A stretch of DNA of 64,000 bases from Sphingomonadales bacterium (GCA_025352685.1 JANXSN010000084.1:1-64000); one strand, 5' to 3'. Shown: positions 27,808 to 40,101, numbered from the stretch's first letter. Numbers and translations are program-made. Notes: generated by a model from the letters alone, not told the origin.

Positions 27808-28433
27808 CCCTCACGGGCCTCCTTGGCGGATCATTCAATCCGGCCCATCGCGGGCATCGACGACTCAGCCTCGCGGCGATCGATCAACTCGGCCTCGACG
27901 AGGTCTGGTGGCTGGTTTCGCCGGGTAATCCGCTGAAGCCCGCCGATGGCATGGCCCCGCTCGCTGCCCGTCTGGGCGCGGCGAAAGCCATGGCAAGGCG
28001 CAGCCGCATCCGCCCCACGGGAATCGAGGCGCAACTCAGGACGCGTTACACCGTGGACACCGTCCGCGCGCTCACCCGACGCTTCCCCAACAGGCAGTTT
28101 ATCTGGATCATGGGAGCCGACATAATCGGTGAATTCCACCGCTGGCGCGACTGGCGGAAGTTGGCTAGCCTCGTGCCGATTGCGATCGTGGTCCGTCCGG
28201 GCTATAGTGGACTTGTCGGCGCAAGTCCTGCGTCGGCGTGGCTCAGGCGTTTCGTCCGGCACCTGGGCGAGCCGAATGACTGGACGAGGTGGAGACCGCC
28301 GGCGCTCGTGCTGCTGCATGTTCGTCCCGATCCGACGTCCGCCACGGCGCTGCGCCGGGCCTCGCCCGAATGGTATCGCCAATTCTCTAGCCACTTCGCC
28401 ACCCGCGCCGCATTGAAACGGCGCCTGCCTTGA
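27771..28433 (+). CDS. nadD: nicotinate-nucleotide adenylyltransferase
   Basis: NadD adenylates nicotinate mononucleotide in NAD synthesis. The nucleotidyl-transferase motif GGSFNPAHRGH is at about residues 19-29 and IWIMGADIIGEFHRW is the second conserved block. The start may be ATG 27771 (37-base overlap with proA) or TTG 27804 (TTGA overlap with the proA stop, a pattern seen repeatedly here); both keep the domain intact. The gene continues into rsfS after 10 bases. Confidence 0.93.
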   Translation: MAGTRDRPDSSLTLTGLLGGSFNPAHRGHRRLSLAAIDQLGLDEVWWLVSPGNPLKPADGMAPLAARLGAAKAMARRSRIRPTGIEAQLRTRYTVDTVRALTRRFPNRQFIWIMGADIIGEFHRWRDWRKLASLVPIAIVVRPGYSGLVGASPASAWLRRFVRHLGEPNDWTRWRPPALVLLHVRPDPTSATALRRASPEWYRQFSSHFATRAALKRRLP

Positions 28434-28443
28434 AGGATGTTCC

Positions 28444-28830
28444 TTGCCCGCGACTGCGCTCCGCCCCTTAGAAAAACGCGATAATGTCGATGCGATGCAC
28501 GAGATGATCCTCGCGCAACTTGATGCTGACCAGGCGGTCGAGACAATCTCGATTCCGCTGGCGGGTAAATCTTCGATTGCCGATCACATGGTCATCGCCA
28601 GCGGGCGATCGACCCGTCAGGTTGCGTCGATGGCAGCCAAGATCGCCGAGCGGATCAAGACAGAGTTTGGGCGTCAGGCGCGGATTGAGGGACTTCCGAC
28701 TGCAGACTGGGTGCTGATCGATGCCGGTGACATTATCATCCACCTGTTCCGCCCCGAAGTACGCAGCTTCTACAACTTGGAACGCATGTGGGCGTTCGGC
28801 GACGCGCCGATCCCGCCGATGACGCACTAG
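28444..28830 (+). CDS. rsfS: ribosome silencing factor RsfS
   Basis: RsfS (Iojap/RsfA family) binds ribosomal protein L14 and blocks subunit joining during starvation. Conserved elements are the start AMHEMILAQLDADQA, KSSIADHMVIASGRSTRQV and the GLPTADWVLIDAGDIIIHLF block. TTG 28444 is chosen because AAGGA sits 6 bases upstream, right after the nadD stop; the first ATG at 28495 lacks such a site. The order nadD-rsfS-rlmH is widely conserved. Confidence 0.94.
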   Translation: MPATALRPLEKRDNVDAMHEMILAQLDADQAVETISIPLAGKSSIADHMVIASGRSTRQVASMAAKIAERIKTEFGRQARIEGLPTADWVLIDAGDIIIHLFRPEVRSFYNLERMWAFGDAPIPPMTH

Positions 28831-28839
28831 TTACAGGCA

Positions 28840-29262
28840 TTGAAGCTGCACATCGTCGCACGAGGCCGCATCGGGCGCGGTCCTGAGGCGGATCTTGTGG
28901 CGCGCTATCAAAAGCGAATCGCCTGGCCGCTTGCGATCACCGAGCTGCCCGAAACCGGCGGCCGGGTCGCCGATCCGCTGGCCCCGATGAAAATCATCGC
29001 CTTCGACGAGAGTGGTGAAGCACTGACCTCGGTCGCCTTTGCAAAGCTGCTCGAGCGGTGGCGCGACGGCGGCGTGCGTGAGGCGCGGTTCTTGATCGGC
29101 GCCGCCGACGGCCTGTCCCAGGCCGAGCGCGCCAGCGCCGACAGGCTCCTCAGTTTTGGCACCGCGACCTGGCCGCACCTCATGGTCCGTGCCATGCTCG
29201 CCGAACAACTTTACCGCTCGACGACCATCATCGCCGGGCACCCCTACCACCGCGAAGGCTAA
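28840..29262 (+). CDS. rlmH: 23S rRNA (pseudouridine1915-N3)-methyltransferase RlmH
   Basis: RlmH is a SPOUT methyltransferase that methylates pseudouridine 1915 in helix 69 of 23S rRNA. The 140-residue product has the family's late knot region FLIGAADGLS and the end motif LAEQLYRSTTIIAGHPYHR. TTG 28840 starts the protein at the normal MKLHIVARGR; the previous stop is 9 bases upstream. It forms one unit with rsfS and nadD. Confidence 0.95.
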   Translation: MKLHIVARGRIGRGPEADLVARYQKRIAWPLAITELPETGGRVADPLAPMKIIAFDESGEALTSVAFAKLLERWRDGGVREARFLIGAADGLSQAERASADRLLSFGTATWPHLMVRAMLAEQLYRSTTIIAGHPYHREG

Positions 29263-29264
29263 AC

Positions 29265-30527
29265 ATGCGCACCGACGCCAACCTCACGACTGAACGCCCG
29301 ACTTTCGTCACACACCTCGAATGTTCGCAAACCAGCGAGCGGTACGAGGCCGACATCGTTCATGGCCTGTCGCGCGTCGGTAGGCCTCTCCTTGTTCGCT
29401 ACGATCTGCAGGGGGTGGCGGGTGCGTTGACCAAGGCGACGCTTGCCGAACGCCCACGCGATATGTGGCGCTGGCGCGAGCTGCTGCCCGTGCGCAAAAT
29501 CGCGGACATCGTGTCGCTGGGAGAATGCGAAACGCCATTGGTCAACCTGCCTCGCCTTGGCAAGCGCCATGGCGCACGCGCGCCGATCGTCAAGGACGAA
29601 GGCCGTCTGCCGACGGGATCCTTCAAGGCCCGTGGGCTCGTGATGGCAGTTTCGATGGCCAAGGCATTCGGAACCCAGCGGATTGCGATGCCTACCAACG
29701 GTAACGCCGGGGCGGCGATGGCTGCCTATTGCGCGCAGGCCGGGATCGAGGCCTTCGTGTTTGCACCCGACGACACCCCGGAAATCAATCTTCGAGAGGT
29801 GGCATTACAAGGCGCCAAGGTGTGGCGCGTCAACGGCTTGATCGGCGATTGCGGTGCGATCGTGGGCGCCGGCAAGTTGCCGATGGGCTGGTTCGACCTC
29901 TCGACGCTCAAGGAACCTTACCGCATCGAAGGCAAGAAAACGATGGGACTCGAGCTGGTGGAACAGTTGGATTGGCATGTGCCCGATGTGATTTTTTACC
30001 CGACAGGCGGCGGCACCGGACTGATCGGCATGTGGAAAGCTTTTGCCGAGCTTGAAGCGATCGGACTTATCGGCCCGGAGCGGCCTCGCATGGTTGCTGT
30101 CCAGGCATCGGGCTGCGCGCCCATCGTTCGTGCATTCGAGGCGGGCGAACGCCACGCCACGAAATGGGAAGACGCGTCGACGGTGGCGGCGGGAATTCGC
30201 GTGCCAGCGGCGATCGGCGATTTTCTGATCCTCGACGCCGTCCGCGAGTCGGGCGGCTTTGCAATCGCTGTCGGGGATCCCGCGATTATGGCTGCGCGCG
30301 ACCGCATCGCGCGCGAAGACGGCTTGCTTCTTTGCCCCGAAGGCGCGGCCACGGCGGCAGCATGGGAAACTGCCGTCGACACCGGTCTTGTCGACGAGAC
30401 CGACCGTTGCGTGCTTTTCAACTGCGCAACGGGGTTGAAGTACGACATGCCGAGAGCTGATGCATTTGTGGATCGGCATGCACCGATGGACTGGGAGTCG
30501 CTTGGTCGCGGCGGCGCGGTCGATTGA
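29265..30527 (+). CDS. thrC: threonine synthase-like PLP enzyme
   Basis: This fold-type II PLP enzyme of 420 residues has the Schiff-base lysine at Lys121 in GSFKARG, the phosphate loop region PTGGGTGLIG and an N-terminal HLECS segment typical of the long threonine synthases, which convert O-phosphohomoserine to threonine. The start is 2 bases after rlmH, so it is probably in the same transcript. A role in threonine formation is likely, but related PLP enzymes acting on other phospho-amino acids cannot be excluded. Confidence 0.78.
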   Translation: MRTDANLTTERPTFVTHLECSQTSERYEADIVHGLSRVGRPLLVRYDLQGVAGALTKATLAERPRDMWRWRELLPVRKIADIVSLGECETPLVNLPRLGKRHGARAPIVKDEGRLPTGSFKARGLVMAVSMAKAFGTQRIAMPTNGNAGAAMAAYCAQAGIEAFVFAPDDTPEINLREVALQGAKVWRVNGLIGDCGAIVGAGKLPMGWFDLSTLKEPYRIEGKKTMGLELVEQLDWHVPDVIFYPTGGGTGLIGMWKAFAELEAIGLIGPERPRMVAVQASGCAPIVRAFEAGERHATKWEDASTVAAGIRVPAAIGDFLILDAVRESGGFAIAVGDPAIMAARDRIAREDGLLLCPEGAATAAAWETAVDTGLVDETDRCVLFNCATGLKYDMPRADAFVDRHAPMDWESLGRGGAVD

Positions 30528-30540
30528 CCGGAAGAGCGGC

Positions 30541-31938
30541 CTATTTAGTCGGACTCGCGGGTTGCAGCGCGTCGACTTCGGTCTGCGCCGGGTTGCGGAC
30601 GCCGGGATTGAGACGGGCAAGACTGCACAGTCCGGCGATCACCGCCAAGCCAGCGGCGACCAGGGGCGGCACAGGACCGCTGCCAAGCCCGAACGCGAGT
30701 AGCGCAGCAGCGAGTGTCGCGCCTAGAGTTTGGCCGGTCATGCGCGTCGTGGAGATAAGCCCTCCAGCCGATGCAGCGCGTTCCAGCGGGGCTGACCCGA
30801 CGATCAGTCGCGCGTTGGGCGACAGGAACAGGCCGAAGCCCGCGCCGCACAGAGCCATGCGCCAACCAACATCCAACGATCCGGCACCGGGCTGAAGGCA
30901 GGCGAGCAACGCCAATGCCACAGTCGCAATCACCATGCCGATGCCCCCGAGCGCGCCTGCTGGATAATGGTCGGACAACGCGCCCGCCAGCGGCGCCACG
31001 ATCATCGTCGTCAACGGCCACGGCGCCAGCACGATTCCGACCTCGCCCGGCGAAAACCCAAAGGTACGTTCGAGCCGAAACGGCATCGCGATCAACAACG
31101 TCATCGAGGCCATGAATGCCGTGAGCGCGCCGACGGTTGACAGCGCCAGCACTGGGCGGGCGAGAAGGTCGACCGGCAGAATCGGGCGCTCTTCGGCAAT
31201 CTCATGACGGACGAACACAATGGCGGTACCGATACCTGCTGCAATAATGGCGGACGCCACAACCGGCGAATCGCCATGAACGAGCGTTTCGAGCCCCGCG
31301 ATAATCAAGCCAAAGCTTGCCGCGCACAGAACAGCGCCCAAAATATCATAGGGCCCCAAACGGGGCACAGATGGGGGCAATGAGCGCCCGAGCAGCAGCG
31401 AGATGATGGCAAAGGGTACGGCGCTGGCGAAGACCCAAGGCCAGGGGCCGACCGACAGCACAAGGCCACCAAGCGTCGGTGCCAGCGCAACTGATGTCGA
31501 AACCACGACGCTGTTGATCCCCAGACCGCGACCAAGGTGCCTGGCCGGATAGACGGACCGCAAAAGCGCTGATGACACGCTGAGCGTCGCTGCAGCGCCG
31601 AGCGCCTGAATGGCACGCACGATCAGCAAAAAGAGCAGACTACGCGCAAAGAAGCAGAGAGCAGTCGCGATCACGAAGACGATCTGGCCATAGTGATACA
31701 TCCGCCGGAGGCCGACACGATCCCCCAGCGCGGAAAACGGTAAAAGCGTCATGACGAGGACAAGCTGATAGATCGTCACGACAAGCACAGCCGCCGAGCC
31801 GTCCACCTTCAGGTCGCGCGCGATTGTCGGCAGCGCGACGGTGGCGATGGCCCCATCGATCACGACGAGGGCCGTGCCGAACGAGATTGCAAGAATGGCG
31901 AGGTAGCGCTTGGGCGTGGGCAGGCCATCGTCGATCAT
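30541..31938 (-). CDS. MFS drug/proton antiporter, DHA2-type
   Basis: The 465-residue inner-membrane protein has about 14 hydrophobic segments. Motif A is GDRVGLRRMYHYGQ, and ALAPTLGGLV matches the motif C region of drug-efflux antiporters. These point to the 14-helix DHA2 (EmrB/QacA-like) family. No regulator gene or membrane-fusion partner is adjacent, so the substrate is unknown. It ends 13 bases from the converging threonine synthase gene. Confidence 0.85.
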   Translation of the reverse strand: MIDDGLPTPKRYLAILAISFGTALVVIDGAIATVALPTIARDLKVDGSAAVLVVTIYQLVLVMTLLPFSALGDRVGLRRMYHYGQIVFVIATALCFFARSLLFLLIVRAIQALGAAATLSVSSALLRSVYPARHLGRGLGINSVVVSTSVALAPTLGGLVLSVGPWPWVFASAVPFAIISLLLGRSLPPSVPRLGPYDILGAVLCAASFGLIIAGLETLVHGDSPVVASAIIAAGIGTAIVFVRHEIAEERPILPVDLLARPVLALSTVGALTAFMASMTLLIAMPFRLERTFGFSPGEVGIVLAPWPLTTMIVAPLAGALSDHYPAGALGGIGMVIATVALALLACLQPGAGSLDVGWRMALCGAGFGLFLSPNARLIVGSAPLERAASAGGLISTTRMTGQTLGATLAAALLAFGLGSGPVPPLVAAGLAVIAGLCSLARLNPGVRNPAQTEVDALQPASPTK

Positions 31939-32026
31939 GAAAGTGAATCGTCTCTCATTTGGGACCCATAGACGAATGGCATCGCGGCGCGCGGACGCCG
32001 ACAGACAACCCGGCAGCGGGCGTTTC

Positions 32027-34114
32027 TTAAACCCGTTCCGCTGAACTCACCACATCGGCAGCGCGCAAGGCAGCCAGGATCCGCGTCAGATGGTGAAGGT
32101 CGCCGACCTCCAATGCCACCCGGAAGCCGTGAAAGCCTTCATCGCGGTTTTCGAGTTTCAGATTTAGAATGTTTGCCTGGTGCGAGCCGAAAATCCCCGC
32201 CATCACGCCCAACGCTCCGGGTTCGTTCTTGAGGATGACAACCAGCTCAGCCACTGCGCCCTCGCTGCCGTCGCCCCAGGCCAGGTCAACCCAATCGGCG
32301 TCAATGCCCGAGGCCAACACCGGGCAGTCGATCGCGTGCACTGCGATCGGCTCGTCGGCACGGCGCAGGCCAACGATGCGGTCGCCAGGCACCGGATGGC
32401 AACAGGGCGATAGGACAAACGCGACGCCAGGCGTCAGGCCTTTGATCGAGATTGCCTCGCGCTGTGCAGGCGCGACAGCGACGTCGCCGCCAGCCGAGCC
32501 CGGCATCAAGGCCTCCATCACCTGTGCATCGGTGACTGTGCGTCGCGCGATGGCTTCCATCAGCGCCCCTTCGTCGGCAAGCTTGAGCCGCTTGAGCGCG
32601 GCCGCCTGGGCCTCCTTGCCCAGTTGGGCAGGAAGACGGGCAACCAGTTCGTCGTAGATCTTGCGACCGAGCGCGACACTCTCGCCACGCTCCTTGTTAC
32701 GGACGTAGCGTCGGATCGCGGAACGCGCCTTGCCGGTAACGACAAAATTGAGCCATGCGGGTTGCGGCTCCTGCGCCTTCGACTTCAAGATCGCGACCTG
32801 ATCGCCATTTTCTATGGGTGTCCGCAGCGGCACGACACGGCCGTTGATCTTGGCCCCGACCGCCTCGTTGCCGAGCTTGGTATGCACCGCATAGGCAAAA
32901 TCGACCGGTGTCGCGCCCTTGGGCAGCTGGAACAGCTCTCCCTTCGGCGTGAACGCGAAGATCCGATCCTGATACATCGCCATGCGCGTGTGCTCGAGGA
33001 GCTCCTCAGGCGTTTCAGCGTTATCGAGGATTTCGACAAGGTCACTAATCCAGCGGCCGGGGACATCGGGGCGCTTCTGCCCCTGCTTGTACGTCCAGTG
33101 CGCCGCATAGCCGTATTCGGCCTTCGCATGCATTTCCGAAGATCGGATCTGGATTTCGATCCGCATCTTTTCCGAATGGATGACAGCAGTATGGAGCGAA
33201 CGGTAGCCGTTGCGCTTAGGCGTCGATACGTAATCCTTGAACCGCCCCGGAACCATAGGCCAGCGACGATGGATCACGCCGAGGGCGCGGTAGCAAGCAT
33301 CTTCGTCCGGCACGATCGCGCGGAACGCCATCACGTCGGAAAGTTGCTCGAAGCTGATGTGGCGTTCGCCCATCTTCTTCCAGATCGAATAGGGGTGCTT
33401 CTCGCGCCCCGAGACGTCGGCCTCAATGCCAGCCCGGCTAAGAAGCAATTTAAGTCCAGACCCGATGCGCGCAATCTGGTCGCCGCCGCCTGCGTGAAGC
33501 TGTTCGAGGCGTTTTGAGATCGACGTATAGGCATCGGGTTCGAGTTCACGAAACGCCAGTCCCTGCATCTCGTTCATGAACTCATACATGCCGATCCGCT
33601 CGGCGAGCGGGGCATAGATATCCATCGTTTCCTTGGCGATGCGTCGGCGCTTCGCCTCGTCTTTGATGAAATGGAGCGTCCGCATGTTGTGCAGACGGTC
33701 GGCGAGCTTGACCAACAACACGCGGATGTCGTCGGACATGGCGAGAAGGAATTTACGAAGATTCTCGGCCGCACGCTCGTTTTCCGACTGCGCCTCGATC
33801 TTCGACAGCTTGGTGACGCCGTCGACCATCCGCGCAATGGCGGCGCCAAATTTGCGTTCGATGTCCTCATGCGTCGCGACCGTATCCTCGATCGTGTCGT
33901 GAAGGATCGCCGTAACGATCGTCTCATCGTCGAGATGCAGATCAGTCAAGATCCCGGCCACTTCGATGGGGTGCGAATAATACGGATCGCCCGACGCGCG
34001 TTTTTGCGAGCCGTGCGCGGCCATCGAAAACACATAGGCGCGGTTGATCAGCGCCTCGTCGGCGTCGGGGTCATAGGATTTGACCCGTTCCACAAGTTCA
34101 TATTGGCGCAGCAT
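32027..34114 (-). CDS. bifunctional (p)ppGpp synthetase/hydrolase (Rsh, SpoT-type)
   Basis: This is the single long RelA/SpoT homologue expected in alphaproteobacteria; it makes and degrades (p)ppGpp. The HD hydrolase domain has HDTIED with His72/Asp73. The synthetase domain (about 230-350) has REKHPYSIWKKM, followed by a TGS domain and a conserved Cys segment SPCCHPVPGDR. A C-terminal ACT domain ends the protein. The start is placed at ATG 34114 (MLRQYELVERV), 13 codons inside the longest open frame, because all homologues begin here. Intact active-site motifs in both catalytic domains indicate a truly bifunctional enzyme. Confidence 0.95.
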   Translation of the reverse strand: MLRQYELVERVKSYDPDADEALINRAYVFSMAAHGSQKRASGDPYYSHPIEVAGILTDLHLDDETIVTAILHDTIEDTVATHEDIERKFGAAIARMVDGVTKLSKIEAQSENERAAENLRKFLLAMSDDIRVLLVKLADRLHNMRTLHFIKDEAKRRRIAKETMDIYAPLAERIGMYEFMNEMQGLAFRELEPDAYTSISKRLEQLHAGGGDQIARIGSGLKLLLSRAGIEADVSGREKHPYSIWKKMGERHISFEQLSDVMAFRAIVPDEDACYRALGVIHRRWPMVPGRFKDYVSTPKRNGYRSLHTAVIHSEKMRIEIQIRSSEMHAKAEYGYAAHWTYKQGQKRPDVPGRWISDLVEILDNAETPEELLEHTRMAMYQDRIFAFTPKGELFQLPKGATPVDFAYAVHTKLGNEAVGAKINGRVVPLRTPIENGDQVAILKSKAQEPQPAWLNFVVTGKARSAIRRYVRNKERGESVALGRKIYDELVARLPAQLGKEAQAAALKRLKLADEGALMEAIARRTVTDAQVMEALMPGSAGGDVAVAPAQREAISIKGLTPGVAFVLSPCCHPVPGDRIVGLRRADEPIAVHAIDCPVLASGIDADWVDLAWGDGSEGAVAELVVILKNEPGALGVMAGIFGSHQANILNLKLENRDEGFHGFRVALEVGDLHHLTRILAALRAADVVSSAERV

Positions 34115-34316
34115 CGTAACCCTATGATGGGGGCGACAAAGCAACATTGGCAACCGCTATCGTCTCGGCACTCAGGAAATGCCGTTCAGAAGTCGGCCGC
34201 AACCCGACTCCGGCAACAGCCCGGTGGGGACATTTCCCGAACTCGGCGTGACGGCACACCGGCGTATCCGGCTCACGTCAACGAAATATCGTGACCGGTG
34301 TGCGAAGACCAATGTC

Positions 34317-37300
34317 TTACGACGAGGCGGCAACGCGCCCCGATCGCTCGAGCTTGCCCCACCCCACACTAGGTCCGCGCAGTGCCGCACCGACAGCCTT
34401 CAGCACGACCCAGTACATAAGCTGTCGATAGACGAATCGTTGCGCGACAAGCAGGTGGGCAGGGTAGCGACGCTCTCGGGGATCAAGCCAATAGGCAACG
34501 GCACCGCAGGCGATGTCAATCAGCGTGAAGGCCATCCAGTAAATGCCCATCGTCAGCACGTCGGACTGGGTTTGCGCCCAGCCATGCTGGCGCACTCGGA
34601 TCGTGGTTTCGATGAGGCTCACGACCAATGCGAAGTCGATGATCGGCGAGACCACGGCAAAAGCGATCTGGAACAACCAGGCTTGCGGCAATCCCACGAG
34701 CGCCAGCCCCAAAGGCTTTCGAGTCCGAAAGACGCCGCCGTGCTTCCAAAGGCATTGCAAGGTGCCGTACGACCACCGGAAGCGTTGCTTGGCGAGCGAA
34801 CGGAAGCTTTCGGGAGCCTCGGTCCAGGCAACCGCTTCGACGTCGTAGCCGATTCGCCAGCCAACGCGCTGGATGGCGATTGTCAGGTCCTGATCCTCGG
34901 CGAGCGTGTCGGTCGGATAGCCGCCGACCGCATCGAGCGCGACCCGCCGCCAGGCGCCCACCGCGCCAGGCACGACCGTAATGGCATCGAACTGTGTCAG
35001 CGCGCGGCGTTCGAGGTTTTGAGATGTTACATATTCGACGGACTGCCAGCGCGTTACGAGGTTGAACCGGTTGCCGACCTTTGCGTTGCCCGCGACGGCG
35101 CCGATTTCGGGGTCGTCAAACCAGCGCGCGAGCAGGGCAACGGTATCTTTTTGGAAGCGGGTGTCGGCGTCGAGCGCAATGATGACGTCGCCTCTAACAA
35201 GAGCGAGACCCTGGTTGAGGGCGCGCGCCTTGCCGCCGTTTTCGAGTGTCAGCAGACGGACGCGCGGCTCATCGCCAAAAGCTTCTCGGACAACGGCGCT
35301 TGTTGCATCCGTCGAGCCGTCGTCAATAACGAGAACTTCCAGTTCGACTTGCTCGCTCGCGAGCACGCGGCGGATCGAATCGGCGATGACGCGCTCCTCG
35401 TTAAATGCCGGGATAAGCACCGAGACAAAGCGCGTCGGATCGATGGCAGGCGGGACCGCCCGACCGCGCCCGAACCGATCGCGAAGCGCCAAGCCCGCCA
35501 TCAGCACGGCGCGCGCGATACCGAGGGTAATCGCCACGAAGAACAGCCACTTAATCGTCCAAAAGACGCCTGCAATCAAAAGAAAGACACCAATGTCGGC
35601 TTGAACGGCGCGCAGATCCCATCCCGTGACAGGCGGCATAACCACGGCGCGCGACGTGCCCGCCAGCTCCGAGATCGTCACCAGCGTTAAGCCCTTGGCA
35701 CGCAGGCCATCAATGATCGCGGGCAAGGCGGCCAACGTCTGTGACCGGTCGCCGCCTCCGTCGTGGAGGAGCACGATCTTGGTCGGCTCTTCGGCGGTAC
35801 CAGCTTCGACCTTGGCCAAGGTCGCATCAACAATCTTTTTCACACCCGGGCGCTGCCAATCGTCGGGATCGACATGCAGTCCGACGTTCAAATAGCCGCG
35901 CTGTTGAGCAATGAAGGCGGGTTGGAGTTCGTCAGTCGTGGTCGGTTCAGCGTCGCCAAAATAGGGCGCGCGAAACAGCCGGACTGATCGCCCGGTATAG
36001 GCTTCGATCAAGCGCCGGGTGGTATTAAGTTCGAGCCTGATGCCGGTATCGGAGACCTGCGCCATGTTCGGGTGGGTATAGCTATGGTTGCCGATTTCAC
36101 TGCCCCCCGCAATGATCCGGTTGAGAAGTCCGGGCATCGACAAAGCATTTTCGCCAATCACAAAAAACGTGGCTGCCGCGTGCTTGGCCTCGAGCACGTC
36201 CAGAATCTTGGGTGTCCAGTTCGCATCCGGGCCGTCGTCGAACGTCAGGGCGACCATACCCGCACGATTGCCCCCGCGGCGAACAACGAACGGCGTTGGC
36301 AGCTGGGTAAATTGTTGATTGCGGATCAACCCGGCATGGTCGAAATCGATCTGTCTGATGCCGTCCCGCGGCGTCGATTCAATCCGGAGCAACTCGCCTG
36401 CGCCCTGAACATCGACATTACCGACCGGCGTGAAGCGCGCCAGGTCGGGCGTGCGACCAGTCGGCAGTGCTTTTGCCGCTGCCCAATAGCCTACGTCCTC
36501 GCTCCCTAGTCGCCACAGCGCAAAACCGGCGACGTTCTCGGCCCTTGTCGCGCGCAGTTGGTTCCAGGCGCTCGCCGCATCGAGCATCCAGATCTCGTGC
36601 CGGGTGCCGTTTTCCTCGTACGCAAAATGGCTGTTGCCGCTCACCGGATCGAACTTCGGCATCGCTTCGCTATCATTGGCCGCAAGCCAGGCTTCTTCAT
36701 CGGTCATGTTGTCGGCGCTGCCGTCGTGCCAGTCATAGGCATAGCTGCCGATCGCAACGATCGCCTTGGACGGCGGCACTTCTTGCAACACGCGCCTCAG
36801 ATTGGCAACGAACCACGATTGTGAAGCAATCGGGCCGGCACCCTCTCTAGGCGAATGCTCGTCGTAATTCATGAGAAACAGGTGATCGGCAACGGCGGCA
36901 AACGCTCGAACGTCCCAGCCCGGGTTGTCGAGAGGCACAGCAAGGGTCACTTCCCAGTGCTTGGGTGCAAACCGCGCATGCGCCTCTTTTAGGAACGCGA
37001 GATATCCCGGGAGCGCTGCATCAGGCAGCTCTTCGAGATCGAAGACGACGCCGCTGCCGTTTTGCAGGACAACGACCCGGTCGGTCCATGCCAGAAAGGC
37101 TGCGCGGCGGGTTGGGCTGCTCAGAATTTCGCCCATGCCGACGCCGTCCCATTTGTCGCCCGCGGCATTTTGCACCATCGGCAGGATCCGAGGCGGATCG
37201 GCGTTGCGGCGGACCACAGCTTGGAACTGTGGATCGGGAATGTAGGTTCGCGTCCGTCCGGCATCGGTCACTGAGGCGATCGCGGGGACCACCCAGTCGA

Positions 37301-37631
37301 TGTCGTCGATGTGCCTAATCAACGATGCCCGGCTATCCGGGTCCCAGGGCACATAGAACGCGACCGAAACCGGTTTTACGCGCGCAACACCCGCCCGTGA
37401 GGGCGGCAACCATATGCCGGCGCTGCGCCGCAAGCGAGACACCTGGTCCACGAGAGGACGGGCCTGACTCCGTTCGCCGACGGGATGAAGCGCCCGGCCA
37501 GCAGGGACCGCGGCGATCGTCCATGCAAAGCCGACGGCAGCAAGGGCAATCAGCCCAAGCAGTGCTGCAACAACACGTTTGGACCACAGGCTGCGTTTGC
37601 CGCTTGCGTCGAAGAAAATTGGTCGGTCCAT
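34317..37631 (-). CDS. GH18-like / polysaccharide deacetylase / GT2 glycosyltransferase fusion protein
   Basis: This 1104-residue membrane protein joins three enzyme types. After an N-terminal span (about 20-42) comes a GH18-like domain (about 85-390) with FDLEEL at 197-202 as its DxE-type catalytic strand. A CE4 NodB deacetylase domain follows (about 455-660) with TFDDGPD at 463-469 and HSYTHP at 516-521. After further spans a processive GT2 domain starts (about 735) with DDG at 770-772, DAD at 821-823, AEDQD at 911-915 and QRFRW at 949-953; more spans lie at the C-terminus. It probably polymerises an N-acetylhexosamine chain and deacetylates or trims it on the outer face. ATG 37631 is used; the upstream extension is unlikely. 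Confidence 0.85.
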   Translation of the reverse strand: MDRPIFFDASGKRSLWSKRVVAALLGLIALAAVGFAWTIAAVPAGRALHPVGERSQARPLVDQVSRLRRSAGIWLPPSRAGVARVKPVSVAFYVPWDPDSRASLIRHIDDIDWVVPAIASVTDAGRTRTYIPDPQFQAVVRRNADPPRILPMVQNAAGDKWDGVGMGEILSSPTRRAAFLAWTDRVVVLQNGSGVVFDLEELPDAALPGYLAFLKEAHARFAPKHWEVTLAVPLDNPGWDVRAFAAVADHLFLMNYDEHSPREGAGPIASQSWFVANLRRVLQEVPPSKAIVAIGSYAYDWHDGSADNMTDEEAWLAANDSEAMPKFDPVSGNSHFAYEENGTRHEIWMLDAASAWNQLRATRAENVAGFALWRLGSEDVGYWAAAKALPTGRTPDLARFTPVGNVDVQGAGELLRIESTPRDGIRQIDFDHAGLIRNQQFTQLPTPFVVRRGGNRAGMVALTFDDGPDANWTPKILDVLEAKHAAATFFVIGENALSMPGLLNRIIAGGSEIGNHSYTHPNMAQVSDTGIRLELNTTRRLIEAYTGRSVRLFRAPYFGDAEPTTTDELQPAFIAQQRGYLNVGLHVDPDDWQRPGVKKIVDATLAKVEAGTAEEPTKIVLLHDGGGDRSQTLAALPAIIDGLRAKGLTLVTISELAGTSRAVVMPPVTGWDLRAVQADIGVFLLIAGVFWTIKWLFFVAITLGIARAVLMAGLALRDRFGRGRAVPPAIDPTRFVSVLIPAFNEERVIADSIRRVLASEQVELEVLVIDDGSTDATSAVVREAFGDEPRVRLLTLENGGKARALNQGLALVRGDVIIALDADTRFQKDTVALLARWFDDPEIGAVAGNAKVGNRFNLVTRWQSVEYVTSQNLERRALTQFDAITVVPGAVGAWRRVALDAVGGYPTDTLAEDQDLTIAIQRVGWRIGYDVEAVAWTEAPESFRSLAKQRFRWSYGTLQCLWKHGGVFRTRKPLGLALVGLPQAWLFQIAFAVVSPIIDFALVVSLIETTIRVRQHGWAQTQSDVLTMGIYWMAFTLIDIACGAVAYWLDPRERRYPAHLLVAQRFVYRQLMYWVVLKAVGAALRGPSVGWGKLERSGRVAASS

Positions 37632-37688
37632 CTCCGAGCGCCTAGGAGCTTGTGTCGATTTACGGAAGGTCAAAGTGGCAGTCGCGCC

Positions 37689-40101
<2,413 letters not shown>

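Noticed and set aside
32009-32020. CCCG/CGGG hairpin after the ppGpp enzyme gene as a terminator
   Set aside because: The stem is only 4 bp and has no U tract; too weak to call.
34179-35690. 503-codon plus-strand open frame
   Set aside because: It is antisense to the glycosyltransferase part of the fusion gene, has no domain and reflects GC-rich codon structure on the other strand.
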